The position numbers and the translations under genes are program-made. Shown here in pieces: positions 48,373-61,444 of a DNA stretch of 64,000 nt. The notes beneath the pieces were generated by a model. That model was not told the DNA's origin and did no database searches. It saw only the letters and a list, made by a program, of their open reading frames with translations. This stretch comes from Rattus norvegicus (lineage: Eukaryota > Chordata > Mammalia > Rodentia > Muridae): contig NC_086026.1 in assembly GCF_036323735.1 (NCBI RefSeq), positions 68,681,539-68,745,538 of the forward strand, in the 5' to 3' direction. Each line of letters opens with the position of its first letter. The stretch's first letter is position 1.

Positions 48373-50383
48373 ATACATATCCAAGCAAATAACTATACAC
48401 ACAAAATCAAAATAAATCTTTAAAAAGATTTATTTTAAATCTCCTTTAAAAATGATGAAAAACTGCTCCCCATGTTAGCTCACGCCTATAATCCCAGCAC
48501 TTGGAAAGCAGGAGATGCACAACAATATCCTGTCTCCAAAAAGAGAGGTGAATAGTGACATACACCTTTAACCCCAGAGCTCAGGAAAAAGAGTTGGCGG
48601 GGGGGACATGCACTGAGTTTAAGGCCAGCTGGGTCTAAAGAAACCCATGCCCCACACCCAACAAAACACTGAATGAAAGATTAATTTTAAAAATCCATTT
48701 CTATTCCACCTCGTCAGCATAGTCTAGAACAGAGGGTCCAAGCACTTAGTGTGGGGAAGGTATATTTTAAACAAAAGAAGGGGAGGATATAGAGAAGCCA
48801 ACAGAAGGAGGAAGAAAGTTATATCTCAGAATCAATTAAATAGGCATTTATTTTTCATTGGAAAAGACAGGTTTGCATATAGACTATTATTTTACCTATC
48901 TGGAAACTCTCCTCTTTTATATTTTTCATCTTTTATTGGATAGCTTCTAATTCCTCTAATACCTTCAACTACTTTTAGTTTTGTCCAATCTTGCCATAAA
49001 CTATTTGCCATTACTTTACATTTCAGTCACAGAAATTGACTTTTATTACATCTGAAAGCATCTGTGTTCATCTTTCCTAGTAGTGGCACACTAGATTTAG
49101 TCTCTATGTGAAGTATGTCACGTCCCTGGTTGGCAGGTTTAATAAGAAAACTAAACTGAAGGGGCCATCAAGAAGACATCAGTAAGGAAGGAAGGCCTCT
49201 TACCACCAAGGCCTAGCAATCTGCATTTATTTGATCCCTAGAATTCACATGCTGTTAAGAACCAACTCCTCTGGCCTTCATCATGTGCACGCGCATGAAC
49301 ACGAGCACTAATGTAAATAAGCAAACAGACCAAGTGGGGATAATAATTTGAGGAAGTAGTGTGAGAGCTTAAGTTTCTTTCCCTAGTCACATCTGTATTT
49401 GTTGCTGTTAGAGGCATAGGGGTAGTAACAGTTTGTGAGCATCTTAACTCAAGTTTAGAGCTTGAATTGCTAAAGCACTTCACTGACATACGTCAATGCT
49501 CGGGTTTACAAGCAGTGATCAAATTCTCCCATACTTCACTGGCCTTCTATTTCATTTTCCCTCCACTCTTAAACTACCTCGGAATTAGTATTATAGACTG
49601 GCAGACTCACAGCTTCTTTTGAGCCTTCCTATCCAACTCTATTTTACAAAATCTTTGATGCTCTATTTTTTAAAAAGCTGTTTCAGTATTCATCTAACTA
49701 TTCCTGTTACCTTTAGGGAAAGGAAGAGCCCAAATTACTGCAACTACGGGATCCCCTGTATTCTCGTGGAAAGAGCTACTTACATTTCTTCTACCTAGTC
49801 TTTTCTGCCAATTTAACTGTCACCTCACACACTCAAACAGTATTTTCCTAATCTAACTTGAATTAATAGTAAAACTACTTTTGCTTTAAAACGTCCTCAT
49901 TGAGCTGAGTGTGATGATGACTGCAGAGGCAGGCAGACTTCTGTGAGTCTGAGGGCAGCCTGGTCTACAGATTGAGTTCCTTTTCCTAACCACATCAGAA
50001 ATGTTTTGTATATTCCTGAGCAACTAACTATCCGTTAGGAAAGAGACTGCTGTGTATGCCCTCTGAATACCACACTATCTTAGCCTGCATTTCAGACATA
50101 ACTGATATGTTTTCAAAAGTTATTATAATTTATGAAACACTGAGAAAGCAAATAAACTAAGAACAGAGAAAACAAAAGAAAAACCTATCTAGGGAGGATT
50201 TTGTTGTTTTGTGTTTTGTTTTGAATCAGGGTCTTAAAGGAAGCCCAGGCTGGCCTCGGATTCTCAATCCTTCTGCTTTAGACTTCCAAGTGCTGGCATT
50301 AAAGGGATGCCTCATCACTTCAGATATAAGGTAACTAGTAGAGAAGATTGTTTCAAGCTCATACATCTAGTAAGTAGAGCAAC

Positions 50384-50444
50384 AGAAATTCAATGTTTCG
50401 GTCCCCAGCTCCGGAAAAAAAAAAAAAAAAGAAATTCAATGTTT
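50384..50444 (+). mobile_element. 5'-truncated ID SINE with target duplication
   Basis: Only the last 16 bp of the ID core (CGGTCCCCAGCTCCGG) plus an A-tail (50399-50429) are present. AGAAATTCAATGTTT at 50384-50398 and 50430-50444 is a perfect 15-bp duplication. This shows a genuine truncated insertion and not a decayed full-length copy. Confidence 0.92.
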
Positions 50445-51169
50445 ACACTACAGTGTGATGAGACATTTATTTATTTACATCCATAACTGCCCCAAACAAC
50501 TGAACAGGAACACCACTAACAACCACCACCTATGTTATTATAAAAGAATGGTGAATATCATCACAAAAGCAAGCAAGGTTTCAGAAAAACCAAACTCATT
50601 TTCACATTCAGTAAGTTATTATGAAGCATATTATTACACAGAAACAGCTTGGAAAGCGCTATCTGTAGCATCACGACCACATATAGGCACTAACTTTTCA
50701 TCAAACCTCTTCACAAAATAGTTGTACATATTTCATAACAAAAATCAAAGTCTTTTGAAACACAAGTCAGAAAAGGGTAACACCATTCTTAAGTGCCCTT
50801 TCCTTTCATCCACTCCTTAGCAGTAGTAAGCTTCAGAACAACTACAGGACTTGGGAAAGAGCAGGAAGTGGTAGCATACAACTATAGCCCTAGGACTATT
50901 AAGAAGTCTAACCTGAACCCATAAAGTTGAGACAAGCATGGATAAACTTAGTTAGATCATACCTCAAAAAACCCTGCATTTGTGTACACCTTACACATAT
51001 CAGCTAATTCATTAACACCCATTTTATACCACTAAAATGATTTAAAGTTTACATTTAGTCATTATGAATCTGAAAGGCCAAGGTGGAGGAAACAAAAACA
51101 AAAACAAACAAAAAGACTGTTTTACTTGTTTCTAACTCTAAAAGGAACTCCATTTTTTTAATTTGTTTG

Positions 51170-51350
51170 TTAAAGATTTGTTTATGTATTTATTTATTTT
51201 ACATGGTCGCTGTTTTCAGACACACCAGAATAGGGCATCCAATCCTATTATATATACATGGGCGTGAGCCACCATGTGGTTGCTGGGAACTGAACTCAGG
51301 ACCTCTGGAAGGGCAGTCAGTGCTCTTAACTGTTGAGCCATCTCTCCAGC
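51170..51350 (-). mobile_element. B2 SINE, reverse orientation
   Basis: Reverse B2: TATTTATTTATTTTACATGG tail side, CACCATGTGGTTGCTGGG, head GAGCCATCTCTCCAGC. Confidence 0.93.
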
Positions 51351-52286
51351 GCCATTTTTGGTGGTTTGTTTCTAACATCTGTAATAATATCATAATTTTT
51401 AATAAAGTTCTATTTCAGAAAAGAAAGCTTAAAAATAGTCAACTGACTAAAATATTTTCTAAAGCCAGTTAAATGGTGTGGTGGACTAAGATGTTTGCAA
51501 CCTGAGCTACTTAGCAATTTGAGTTAAACTTCTGGAGCCTACAAGGACCCTGGAACTCACTGTCACTGGCTCAGGCCTTCCAAGTTTTCCCTGTTCTTCA
51601 ATGCCCAACCTAAGCATTACCTCGAAAATAAAATTGATGTCTAGAAAATATAAAAGACTTTCAAGATTACGTCTCTCTCTCTCTCTGTGCGCACATGGAA
51701 GCTCCACAGCACATCTGGAGGTCAGGGCAACCTGCAGGCGCTGGTTCTTTTTTTCCTTCCTTGGTAAATTCCAAGACGCAAACTCGGGTCATCACAGAAC
51801 ATATCCAAGTGCTTTTTACCTGTTGAGCTATCTTGCCAGTTCCCCTTTAAACCTTTTATTCTAGTTAAGTACAACATGAAAACAGACATCATAAGGCAGA
51901 GTAGAAAGCTTAGAGAAGAAGCTTTTTAGCCTCGTCAAGAAAGAAAACAACTCTGGTTTGCTCCCTCCTTTCTCTGGGGGACTCATTCAGCAGTCACCAA
52001 AAAACTTAAGACTTAAAAGAAGGTTCAAGAGGCAATTCAACAGATAGAGAGACAGCCATCTCTCAGATGCTGCAACACTCCTCTCTCCGTGTCCCATGCC
52101 TCAATATTGACACAAGTTGAGCAGTAAAAACTACGCCCCAGATAGCAACCAGGCCTTCACCTTCACTTTAACAGTGCTTCTGGTACTTTCTTGGTGACAT
52201 AGCCTTCATATCTGATTCTCAGTCTTTAAAGGAAATATTTTTAAGAGGGGCAGACCTGCTCTCAAACTGATATCAAGAAATCCTTT

Positions 52287-52398
52287 TTTCAGGGATGGAG
52301 ATTTAGCTCAGTGGTAGAGCGCTTGCCTAGCAAGTGCAAGGCCCTGCGTTCAGTCCCCAGGTCCGGGAAAAAAAAAAAAGAAAAAGAAAAAGAAAAAA
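52287..52398 (+). mobile_element. ID SINE, slightly diverged
   Basis: ID with GGATGGAGATTTAGCTCAGT and B box GTTCAGTCCCCAGGTCC. The tail is (AAAAG)n-like. AAGAAATCCTTT at 52275-52286 and 52399-52410 is the target-site duplication. Confidence 0.95.
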
Positions 52399-53271
52399 AA
52401 GAAATCCTTTGTCATGGTTTTCCAGGTAACTGGGACATCACCTGGCTTGTTTCTCAACTTAACCATTTAAATTTTGTTTTAAACTGCTAACTCTAGTATT
52501 CCAGAAAAGGAAGAAGTAAAGGAAGCAACATCACGTAAAACCCACGACGGCAAGATAACAAGGGTGTGGATGCAGCTCTGATTCTGCTTTGTTTCACCCA
52601 GAGGAGCATGAGAAAACCAGGAGAGTGCAAAAATCCCTATTTAAAGTTATTAAACAGAAGAGTCACAGTCAGTAGACACGGCAGGCAAGCAGGCTTACAC
52701 TGGCTTTGGGCTGTAGGGGAGATACGACACGGACACAGACAGAGAACAGGGAGTTGGTGTGTAGCTCAGTGATGGGGCATCTGTCTGCTATACATAATGC
52801 CTCCTGGGTCTGATCCCCAGCACAACAAAGACGACTGAAAAAGGAGAAACAAAGTATGAGAAGCTGTTTGAGAACAGGAGACAATAAAATTAGGATCACT
52901 CTTTCTCCACCCTTCGCCCAAAGTTCATAATTTTAAATAATAAATTATATTTATCTTTAGAATGTAGTAAATTAGGTTAACTGTAGACTAAGAAGTATGG
53001 ATGCAAATAAGAGGAATTATAAATGCTCTATTTCTCCTACAGGACCATCAACTCAAGGCACCAGGGCTCACAAAATGTAATACAAAAGATATACTGATAT
53101 GACTTATTATAATAAAATGAGAAAAAAAGCAGGAAAATTGAAAATATTTCACAATTTTGACAAAAATGTTAAGTACATCAAAATAAGCAAAAATAGCTAA
53201 ATAATTCAGTACTACCAAAAAGGAAGCAAGACTTAAAAATATGTATTTGTATTGAGACCCTGTTTCAAAAA

Positions 53272-53330
53272 TTGAAGGGAGGGAGGGAGAGGAGGAAGGG
53301 AGGGAAGGAGTGGGGGAAGGATGGATGGAT
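53272..53330. repeat. Purine-rich GGGA/GGAAG repeat
   Basis: All-purine run with GGGAGGGA and GGAAGGGA units, followed by GGAT units, in a SINE tail. Open frames through it are artefacts. Confidence 0.85.
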
Positions 53331-53526
53331 GCAAACAAACAAGGCTCAAATTTGGGTCCCAGTATCCAAATCAGGTTATAGACTTGCAATCACCTCTAAT
53401 TCCAACTCCAAGAGATCCAAACCCCTTTTCTGGTTTCCATGGACACCTGCACTCATATGCATGCATACACGCATACACATAATTAAAAAAAAACAATGTA
53501 ACAAGCATTACCAACAAGACTGCCAG

Positions 53527-53715
53527 GCTGGAGAGATGGCTCAGTGGTACAGAGCACTGGCTGCTCTTTCAAAGCTGCTGAGTTTGTTTCCAAGCAACCA
53601 TATGGTGATTCACAACAATCTATAATGGGGTCTGACGCCCTCTTCTGACATGCAAGCGTACATACATATAGGGCACTCACATACATAAAATAAATAAAAA
53701 TCGTAAAAATAAAAA
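53527..53715 (+). mobile_element. B2 SINE
   Basis: Forward B2: GGCTGGAGAGATGGCTCAGT, CTATAATGGGGTCTGACGCC and an AATAAATAAAAAT tail. Confidence 0.93.
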
Positions 53716-54559
53716 AAGTCAACATTGCCTACATTTATTATAATTCTGTATAATTGAAGCTTATCAACGTATTTACAATTCATGCCTTTTATTCACTGAG
53801 GATTCCGACGGGGCGGGGGGACAACGAGAGAAAGGACCTTGGACACTGATAATTACTTTGGTTTTAGTTCTTGGATGATTAATAGGCAGTCATCTTACTG
53901 GTTTATCAGATGATTCTCTTTGGATTTCCTATACAGATGGTGCTGCTATTCATATACAATCTTTATCTTTCTTCTTTTTCCTTTTTCAGGTCATTAAATT
54001 AAATTCTTCATATTTTTCTGCAGTAGTAGGGAAATTGAACCTATGGCCTCATACAAAATAGGCAATTTCTGTCAATGTTTCCACATCCAGCCTTTTTAAA
54101 TTTTTTATTTGAGGCAGTCTCACCAAGTTGCCCAGACTGGCTCTGAACTCTCTGTAGTTCAGTAAAGCTTGAACTTTTGATAATTATACCTCAGTCTCCC
54201 AAATAATTGGGATCATAGGTTTTGTGTCAACAGCCTGGCTCCTTATGTTATCAGAACTCTCACTGTATCTAAATGGTGGTGGTATCCACTACTTGTATTT
54301 GCAGTCTTGTGAAATGGGTTTCCTAATAAGTTGCCAAGGCTGGCTTCAAACCTGAGAGCTAAAGTGATGATTCTTTACTCTGTTTTGGTACTAAATATAA
54401 TTGTGATATAAATTACGAGTATTACCTTTTTAGTTTACTAAGATTTTTTACTTTTACTTAATGTTTGGTAAATGCACAGTTTCACTAACTTCTATACTTA
54501 TGTTTTGCTTTCTCTTCATTAATCTGCTAATGTATTAAGTACATAGATTAATTTTTCTT

Positions 54560-54637
54560 TTTTTTTTTCCCCCCGGAGCTGAGGACCGAACCCAGGGCTT
54601 AGCAAGCACTCTACCACTGAACTAAATCCCCAAACCC
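54560..54637 (-). mobile_element. ID SINE with small internal deletion, reverse orientation
   Basis: Reverse ID: CGGAGCTGAGGACCGAACCC, then GGGCTTAGCAAGC, about 11 bp shorter than the other copies between the two boxes. TAGATTAATTTTTCTT at 54544-54559 and 54638-54653 is a perfect 16-bp duplication. Confidence 0.95.
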
Positions 54638-55939
54638 TAGATTAATTTTTCTTAATAATCTATTGCATTCCTAGGAGAAATTGTACTCCATTAATTCATT
54701 CAGTTATTTAAATATCTATTGATTCAACAGCTATTTTTATAATAAACATGATTTTCTTATGCTATCTTTACCTAATCCTTCTAGAGGAAGATAAGACTAT
54801 TTCACTCTATTACATTCTATGATTATTGGCTTACTCTATTTCTAAACCTGTCCTTGGAAGGTGGGTAGGCAACTAAGTCATCTCTAAACTTTTAAAACTA
54901 CAGGTAAAAGAAGTACAATTATGTCCAATACCTCGACCCCTTTGATTTTGAGACTGTCTTCCTCTAAGCCCTAGGTATCCTTGAATTCCATTTGTAGATC
55001 AGGCTGGCCTCTACCTCAGAGATCCACTGACTCTGCCTCCCTACTGCTGGGATTTAAAGATATATAGCACCACATACACTTCATTTAATTCTTATAACAG
55101 CCTTAAGGGATAAGTATGTTTGATTTGTACCTTTTCTTTCTCCATCACATTTACCAATACCTTATTTCTTGTTTAAGAGTAGTTGGTTCATAGCAAAAAG
55201 AAGCATGCCACCCTCCCCACATTCCTTTACAAGTGCAACCTATCAAAATCCTACCAGAGAATGGTACATTCAATAACTCTATACTGACATCATCAGAGTC
55301 CATAATTTAGACGGCATGCTTTGTTCTGTAATAAACTGCCAGCCTTCCCATGTGGCTACACTGTCTTCCATTCCCAGCCACAATGAGTGAGTGCATACTC
55401 TCCACCCAGGCAGTGCTGTGAGCAGTTTAGAGTCTCACGCTTCTCACAGCTTGTAGTAGTATCTCATTGTTTTAATATACATGGCACATCAGAGTTCACC
55501 CTCTTGTATATGGGTATTTTGTCTGTATCTATGTCTGTGCACCACACTCTGCAGTGTCCATGGAGGCCAGAAAATAGCATCGGATCCCCTGAAACTGGAG
55601 TTGCAGATGGTTGTGAGCTACCACTTAGTTCTAGGAATTGGACCTGGGTCCTCTGAAGAGCACCCAATGAATGTTTTTAACTGCCGCACCATATCTCCAA
55701 TCCCTATGTTAAACATCTTTAAAATATGTTTTCTATCACAGACATCCATGTCTGCTAAAGTTGCTAGCCCTTCCCTCTCTACTTCCTTCCCTTAACTTTG
55801 AGGATGATAAGGTTAGATATAAAGCTCAGACTGGTCTAGAACTCACTATATAATCAAGACCTCTGATGCTTAATCCTCCTGCTTCAACCTCCCAAGAGAT
55901 AACATCATATGCATGTGCCAATAATGCCTGACCCTTTTT

Positions 55940-56060
55940 TCCTTTTCCTTTGGAGACAGGGCTTCACTATGTAGTTTTGGCTGGACTTGAACTCAAGAGA
56001 TTTGCCTGCCTCTGCCTCCCAAGCGCTGGAATTAAAGGTGCTGTGCTACCAGGCCAGCAC
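55940..56060 (-). mobile_element. B1 SINE, reverse orientation
   Basis: Reverse B1: GGAGACAGGGCTTCACTATG, GATTTGCCTGCCTCTGCCTC and GCGCTGGAATTAAAGGTGC. Confidence 0.88.
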
Positions 56061-57564
56061 TTAGCCAGCTTTTAATCAGGCTGTTGTTGAGTTCTAAGAG
56101 TTTTTTTGTGTATTTGAGTTAAGAGTCCTTTCATTAACAGCTATCCTCTGACCTCTACATGACCATAAACACACACGTGCACACTTGCCCCTCGAAAAGA
56201 AATTTTTTATAGACCAGGGTGGTAGAGAGGAAGAAACAGTTTACTAATAAATTATCGTCAACTTATCAAGCTAAGGGGGAAGAGAAAAGGATAGGAAAGA
56301 ACAAATGTGATAGTGTTTGTGTTGTATAGAAAATGAATACAGATATTGCCAGATATTGTACCTAGTCTAAGCTTAGTTTCACATCTGTATGTATAAACTA
56401 ATTACCAGGAAAAGTGAAACACAAAACATGGATGTTACTATAGATTAACAAAAGAAAAATCCAATAGTGTTAACAGAATAAACAAAAAATGACAGAGTAC
56501 AACTTAAAACAGCAATAGCTAAAGCTAAACAAAAATTATCATATTTACAATTTTTAAGTTTTAAAAAAATCACCTGCATGTTATTTGATAAGGTTGTATC
56601 TAAAAGCAAATAACCCATGACAGGTGAATATTTAGAATTAGAAAGCACACAGAAATCAGACACTACAGAAATGTAAACATCACTAGGAGACAGATATTTT
56701 ATACCAGTTTGATTTGTTTGTTGTTGCCATATGCCAGGTTTCAAATCTACCACTGAGCTATATTCTCAACCCTACACAGAAAAATAGTGTTTAAAGGTGC
56801 TGGAGAGAGAATTCAGTGGGTAAGAGCAATTGATGTCCTTGCAGAGGACCCAAGTTCAGGTCCCAGAACCCATTAGAAACTGTAACTCTAGTTTTAAGGG
56901 ATCCCAACCTCTGGTCCCAAGGGTTTCTGCATTTATATATACAGATACATAAGCATACACACAAATTAAAATAAAATGAATATCTGTTAAAAATAATACT
57001 TTAAGATTCAATTTGAAAAACCTTTAGGTTCCCAACAGTCTGTAAGAAATTTTTGTTGTTTTGCTATGTTTTGAGACATTGACACTTGTTCTGTAAACAA
57101 GACTGGCCTCAAACTCAGAAATGTCACTTGCCTCTGCCTCCGGCGTGCTCAAGGCGTGCATCACCACTATCCAGATAGAAACCTGTTTTTTGTTGTGTTT
57201 TTAATTCATATCATTTACATAAAATACTTAATTGAAAACTGTTTTCAACAGTGTTACAAAAGAAAACCCCAAGACTGTAATATCAATTGAAAACTTTCTG
57301 TTAGGAGAGGTCTGAAATAAGCCTGAAAGCAAATGACAATAAAAATCAATACACATTTCAGGGAAGGGGGTCAAAGCAGCCAAGAAGCATTTATCCTTCA
57401 CAAACACAGGGAAAGCTGAATGGAATGTGCTTAACACAAGTTTTAGGAACCAACAAACATATTCATGGCTTTGTATTACAAAGCTGAGTTGAATAACTTA
57501 ACTCTCAAAACACTGTTATCAAGTAAGTGGGGGCAATAGTTTCTAGCCCTAAAAAACCTATCAG

Positions 57565-57835
57565 GAGATAATTCATGGTCGCACATGTCTTTAGTCCCAT
57601 CAGAGACAGTGACAATGGCAGAGGCAGAGAGGCAGAGAGGCAGAGAGGCAGAGAGGCAGAGAGGCAGAGAGGCAGAGAGGCAGAGAGGCAGAGAGGCAGA
57701 GAGGCAGAGAGGCAGAGAGGCAGAGAGGCAGAGAGGCAGAGAGGCAGAGAGGCAGAGAGGCAGAGAGGCAGAGGCAGGGAGATCTATGTGAGTTTGCAGC
57801 CAGCCAGCCAGTGCTGTAGTAAGACTCTTTCTAAA
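57565..57835 (+). mobile_element. B1 SINE carrying an internal minisatellite
   Basis: Left arm CACATGTCTTTAGTCCCATC and right arm GGGAGATCTATGTGAGTTTG with GACTCTTTCTAAAAAC fit a forward B1. Between them, where B1 normally has a short GGCAGAGGCAG motif, the sequence has expanded into an 8-bp tandem array (57623-57766). Confidence 0.82.
57623..57773 (+). repeat. (GGCAGAGA)n minisatellite
   Basis: Eighteen uninterrupted 8-bp GGCAGAGA units plus a partial one. All purine apart from one C per unit. Because 24 nt is three units, several frames stay open through it; those frames are not genes. Confidence 0.97.
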
Positions 57836-58737
57836 AACAAAACAAAAACCAACAAAAACAAACTACCAGAAGCATAACATCAAAAAGTATCTAACAGATA
57901 ATGGAGTCACTATTAAATTATAATTCAAATACATGGTGTATAAAGGAAGCTCTACTTCCAAAATCACTTAATATCTGACTTAAACAGCTCCTTGAATATA
58001 AAATCAAATAGGAAAATGTTTCCATTCATTTCTCAGAACTTATATTCTCAGTTCCTAGTAAGCTGCAATTTTTACAATTAAGATTGCTTATAAAGTTGGT
58101 AAGAGTAAAAGGAAGCTGTTACCCTGACAAGAGCCACCAAATATCCAATTTAATGAACCACGAGGGTAATTAATACTGTCAATCTCCAACTCAGTAACTT
58201 TTACTCTTTTAAAACTAGACCGATTTTGAGAGGTAAAGTTTATAAACAAACATCCAAGAGAACAGAACCCTGCTCTAAAATCAGAGCACCAAGCCAAGCA
58301 TCTAGTTTGACAGCTAGGAGACCTAACCAATTTCTCATTTTTGTTTTTATTGAATAAATGTCATTTATATGCCTAATACAGATTTAACATCGATGAATAA
58401 TATCTTAACTAAACTAATAGGGAGATCTTATGTGTTCCAAGAAAGTTTTTAAGTGGTTTAAAAATGTATTTTTAGTCTGTGATATTCAAGAAGATATATC
58501 TAATAAGCTTAGGTAAAGCTTACATTTCATTTCCAAAATAAAGCAGAACTTAACCTGATATTTCCTAAACACTAAGTTCACTGTAAAATTTTCAATGCAA
58601 GAAACTGTAGCAATTATTACTTACACATTGGTTTGCTTACATGCATACTATTAAATAAATTGGTTCTTGCTTATAAATTCAATTCAATGGCTTTCTGTGT
58701 TACTTCTAAGTACAAAGCTAACAATATAGTTTCTTAC

Positions 58738-58805
58738 CTTTCCATTAGCTTCTCTTTATCCCAATTGAAGTGGCTAAGGAGTATTCTCGTGATAGTTGCT
58801 GGATT
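58738..58805 (-). CDS. Arih1: Arih1 exon 2 (UBA-like domain end)
   Basis: This 68-nt exon encodes NPATITRILLSHFNWDKEKL followed by MER, human residues 126-148. It is the C-terminal part of the UBA-like domain, which in HHARI helps bind NEDD8 on activated cullins. The acceptor is CAG before AATCC and the donor is AAAG/GTAAGAA. It starts in phase 0 and ends two bases into the Arg148 codon, completed by the first G of the next exon. Exon 1, ending just before Asn126, would lie more than 5 kb upstream, off the right edge. Confidence 0.97.
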
Positions 58806-59100
58806 CTGAAGGAGGAGGGGGGAAAAAAAACATTTTAAAGTAATTGTATCTCACTGGCTTTTTGTATGTGTGTGTATGTGTTTTTTTCTTCTGTGTAGTC
58901 CAGGCTGGCCTTGAATTCATAATTCTCTTGCTCCCAAATCCCAGGTGCTGGGATTGTTCGCATGCAACAAACCTAGCTCTTTCGGACATGTAAAAATAAA
59001 AAACACAGGCTGGATTTCAAGTTCCCTAATAATGCATTGAAATTTTCTGTCCTGATATATTTCTTTTCTACACCACTGCTGGAGCAAAAAGGCATTGCTG

Positions 59101-59185
59101 GGGGTTGGGGGTTTAGCTCAGAGGTAGGGCGCTTGCCTAGCAAGCGCAACGCCCTGGGTTCGGTCCTCAGCTCCCAAAAAAAAAA
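59101..59185 (+). mobile_element. ID SINE
   Basis: Complete ID with changes in the A box region (TTTAGCTCAGAGGTAGGG) and a pure A-tail. AAAAAGGCATTGCTG precedes it (59086-59100) and recurs after the tail (about 59189-59203). Confidence 0.96.
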
Positions 59186-61444
59186 AAAAAAAAGGCATTG
59201 CTGTACCACTAAGTCCCACCCAAATACCCTCTCCTACATATTTATGTTCCAAAAGAGATATAAAATTTGCAAAATTTTAGTTTATTTAAATAACTCACCA
59301 TGTAATAGTACATCCTTTATAGGGTTCAAAATAAGTCAAAAAGAAAGAAAATGGCAAAGGAAATACTGTATTAAGCCAACTGAGGACCTACACTGATAAC
59401 CCCAGCACACGGGAAACTGAGGAAAAAGTCCATACTATATAACAAAATCCTATTTTGAGACGCAAACCAAAAGTATCAGGCATTGATTAAAATTAATTTA
59501 TTGTACAGAGTATCTAACAGACTACCACATCAGCACTCTAAATGTAATTAATAAAACCTGTAAGCCCATATGTATCAAACAGTTTAAAGGAATCCAAAGT
59601 TCGTATACTTTACATATATTTAACTAAACCAACAAAACATCTGTGCCATGTAACAACACATATGTGTTCTTGGGTGCTCTTTCATATCAGGTTATTTACA
59701 GAAGTAACGCTAAAACTCTGAAGTAGAGTTTGCTGTTGTCACAGATATCCCCATGTCTCACTAAACTAGCAAGCTTAACTATCTGAGCACACTTTCTAAC
59801 TTCCAGCACAATGAGGCCTGATGTGGTAGCTCACCTGTAATCTCAACATTGGGGAGGCTAAAGCAAGACTGCCGAGTTCCACGTTAGTTTATGCCACAGA
59901 ATGAGGCCCTGTCTCAAAACCAGAAACCAATGGATAGTAAAAGGTCAGGGAACCCTGACATGTTCAAAGACATGAAAGCACTGCACAGTGTAGGAAGCAG
60001 AGCTTAAACTCAGGTCTGTTTTCACTTGTTTCATGTACAACTTTCTATATCAAAGATCAGTGCAAAAATATCTCTGTAGCCTAAATATCTCTGTTTCACT
60101 GTGGTTAATAATGGTATTAATGAAGTGTTGACTTAAAATAATCTAATAAGAGTGTCATTAACAATCAAATTATACACCTCCACTAAACAGTGTACCTGAA
60201 AGTTTCAGGAATTAAGTTTCAATTTACAAAGAAAACTGAAAGGATAACAAAGGTCGCTAGTGCCTCTTCTGAGTTCTAATAGCAATAGGTTATTGTAGCC
60301 GATTGCTGGTTTTATCAAAACTTTCTACAGAAGGTTTTCTTGACTCCTAGGTTCAATCTCACATTATTTAATAAAATATGAGGCAAGTTCACCTGGAAGC
60401 ACTCATTGCCAAAATGACTTAGATTACTTGCTTCAGAGTAATTAGCTGGATAATCACTGTAAGTAAACTTGATAAAGAGAGGTGGTGGGAAATTGTATCT
60501 ATCACAATGATTCTATAACAGGACATATATTAACTACATTATATAGCTTACTTAAGTCTCAAAGCACTCTGTAAACCAGGCACTGGCTCACGCCTGTTAC
60601 ATGAGCACTCCCAAAGTCAGGACGAGAATTACTGCAGGGCTAAAGCCAACCTAAGATATATATATATTGAGTTCCATCCATAATGAATGTTAAGGCCCTG
60701 TTTCAAAAAGCAAAAACAAAAAAGAAAAAAAAAAAAAACTCTGAAAGCACACTTTACTGGCTAGCTTGTTTTTTACATTTTTGTTTTTAAGAAAGACCTG
60801 CATCTAAGCATGTAATAGTCTCTTGCTTAGCCTCCCAAGTCCTAGGATCACAGACCCATTCTCTTCATGCCTAACTTTAAAAACCTTTGTAAATATGAGA
60901 AAAATAGAATTAGGTTACAAAACCTCACCTCAGGCATTAAGCAGGACGCCTGTAAACCTAAACTGTGATACTCTGTCCTTACTGCTCCTTTCATTATACC
61001 AGGGAGCAGAACCAGAAGGACTATTACTAACCCATAACTAACTGATCATGTACAGCCTTTACATTCCCCACCAAAAGGTTATTCAGAACAAGGTGGAAGG
61101 AAGAGCAGTCAGAATACAAGGAAGCACTAGGAACTTCTAGAGGGGCTAAAAAAAGTTCTATATTTTGAATGTCACATAAAAGTAACCTACGGATACAGCA
61201 GGCCCTGGCAGCGGTATGTATGTTTCAAGATCCCCAGTGGATGTCTCAACTGCAAACAATGGCAAAGTCTGAAATACAGGAACTGGAAAACATCATCGAT
61301 TGATGATACACCCAATTGGGTTAAGAACACACAAACCCTAAAACTAAGACAGAAACTGGTCCTCGGTTGTGACAAACAGGCCTGACCGTGTGTTTTAGAG
61401 AGGATTGTGGCAACATTTGAACTTCGGATTGTCTTGGGGTTTCT

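Larger units (their letters stand above)
40866..58737. other. Arih1 intron 2: contents
   Basis: Largest intron. Contains B2s (41738, 51170, 53527), IDs (45123, 50399 truncated, 52287, 54560), B3-type SINEs (about 43592-43770, 43850-44030, 44625-44790, 46105-46300, 46497-46715, 48175-48420, 49165-49320, 55505-55710, 56800-57000), B1-type SINEs (about 41553-41650, 50215-50325, 54940-55080, 55940-56060, 57050-57175), dinucleotide tracts and the 8-bp minisatellite. Stretches such as 47320-47930, 49490-49900, 51860-52270 and 57840-58730 show no recognised feature. Confidence 0.65.

Noticed and set aside
57623..57773. CRISPR-like regular repeats
   Set aside because: Eight-bp head-to-tail units without spacers in a mammalian intron; a minisatellite.
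57575..57877. Open frame with repeated EAERQRGR
   Set aside because: It is the translation of the GGCAGAGA array inside a B1 SINE; all frames stay open because of the repeat.
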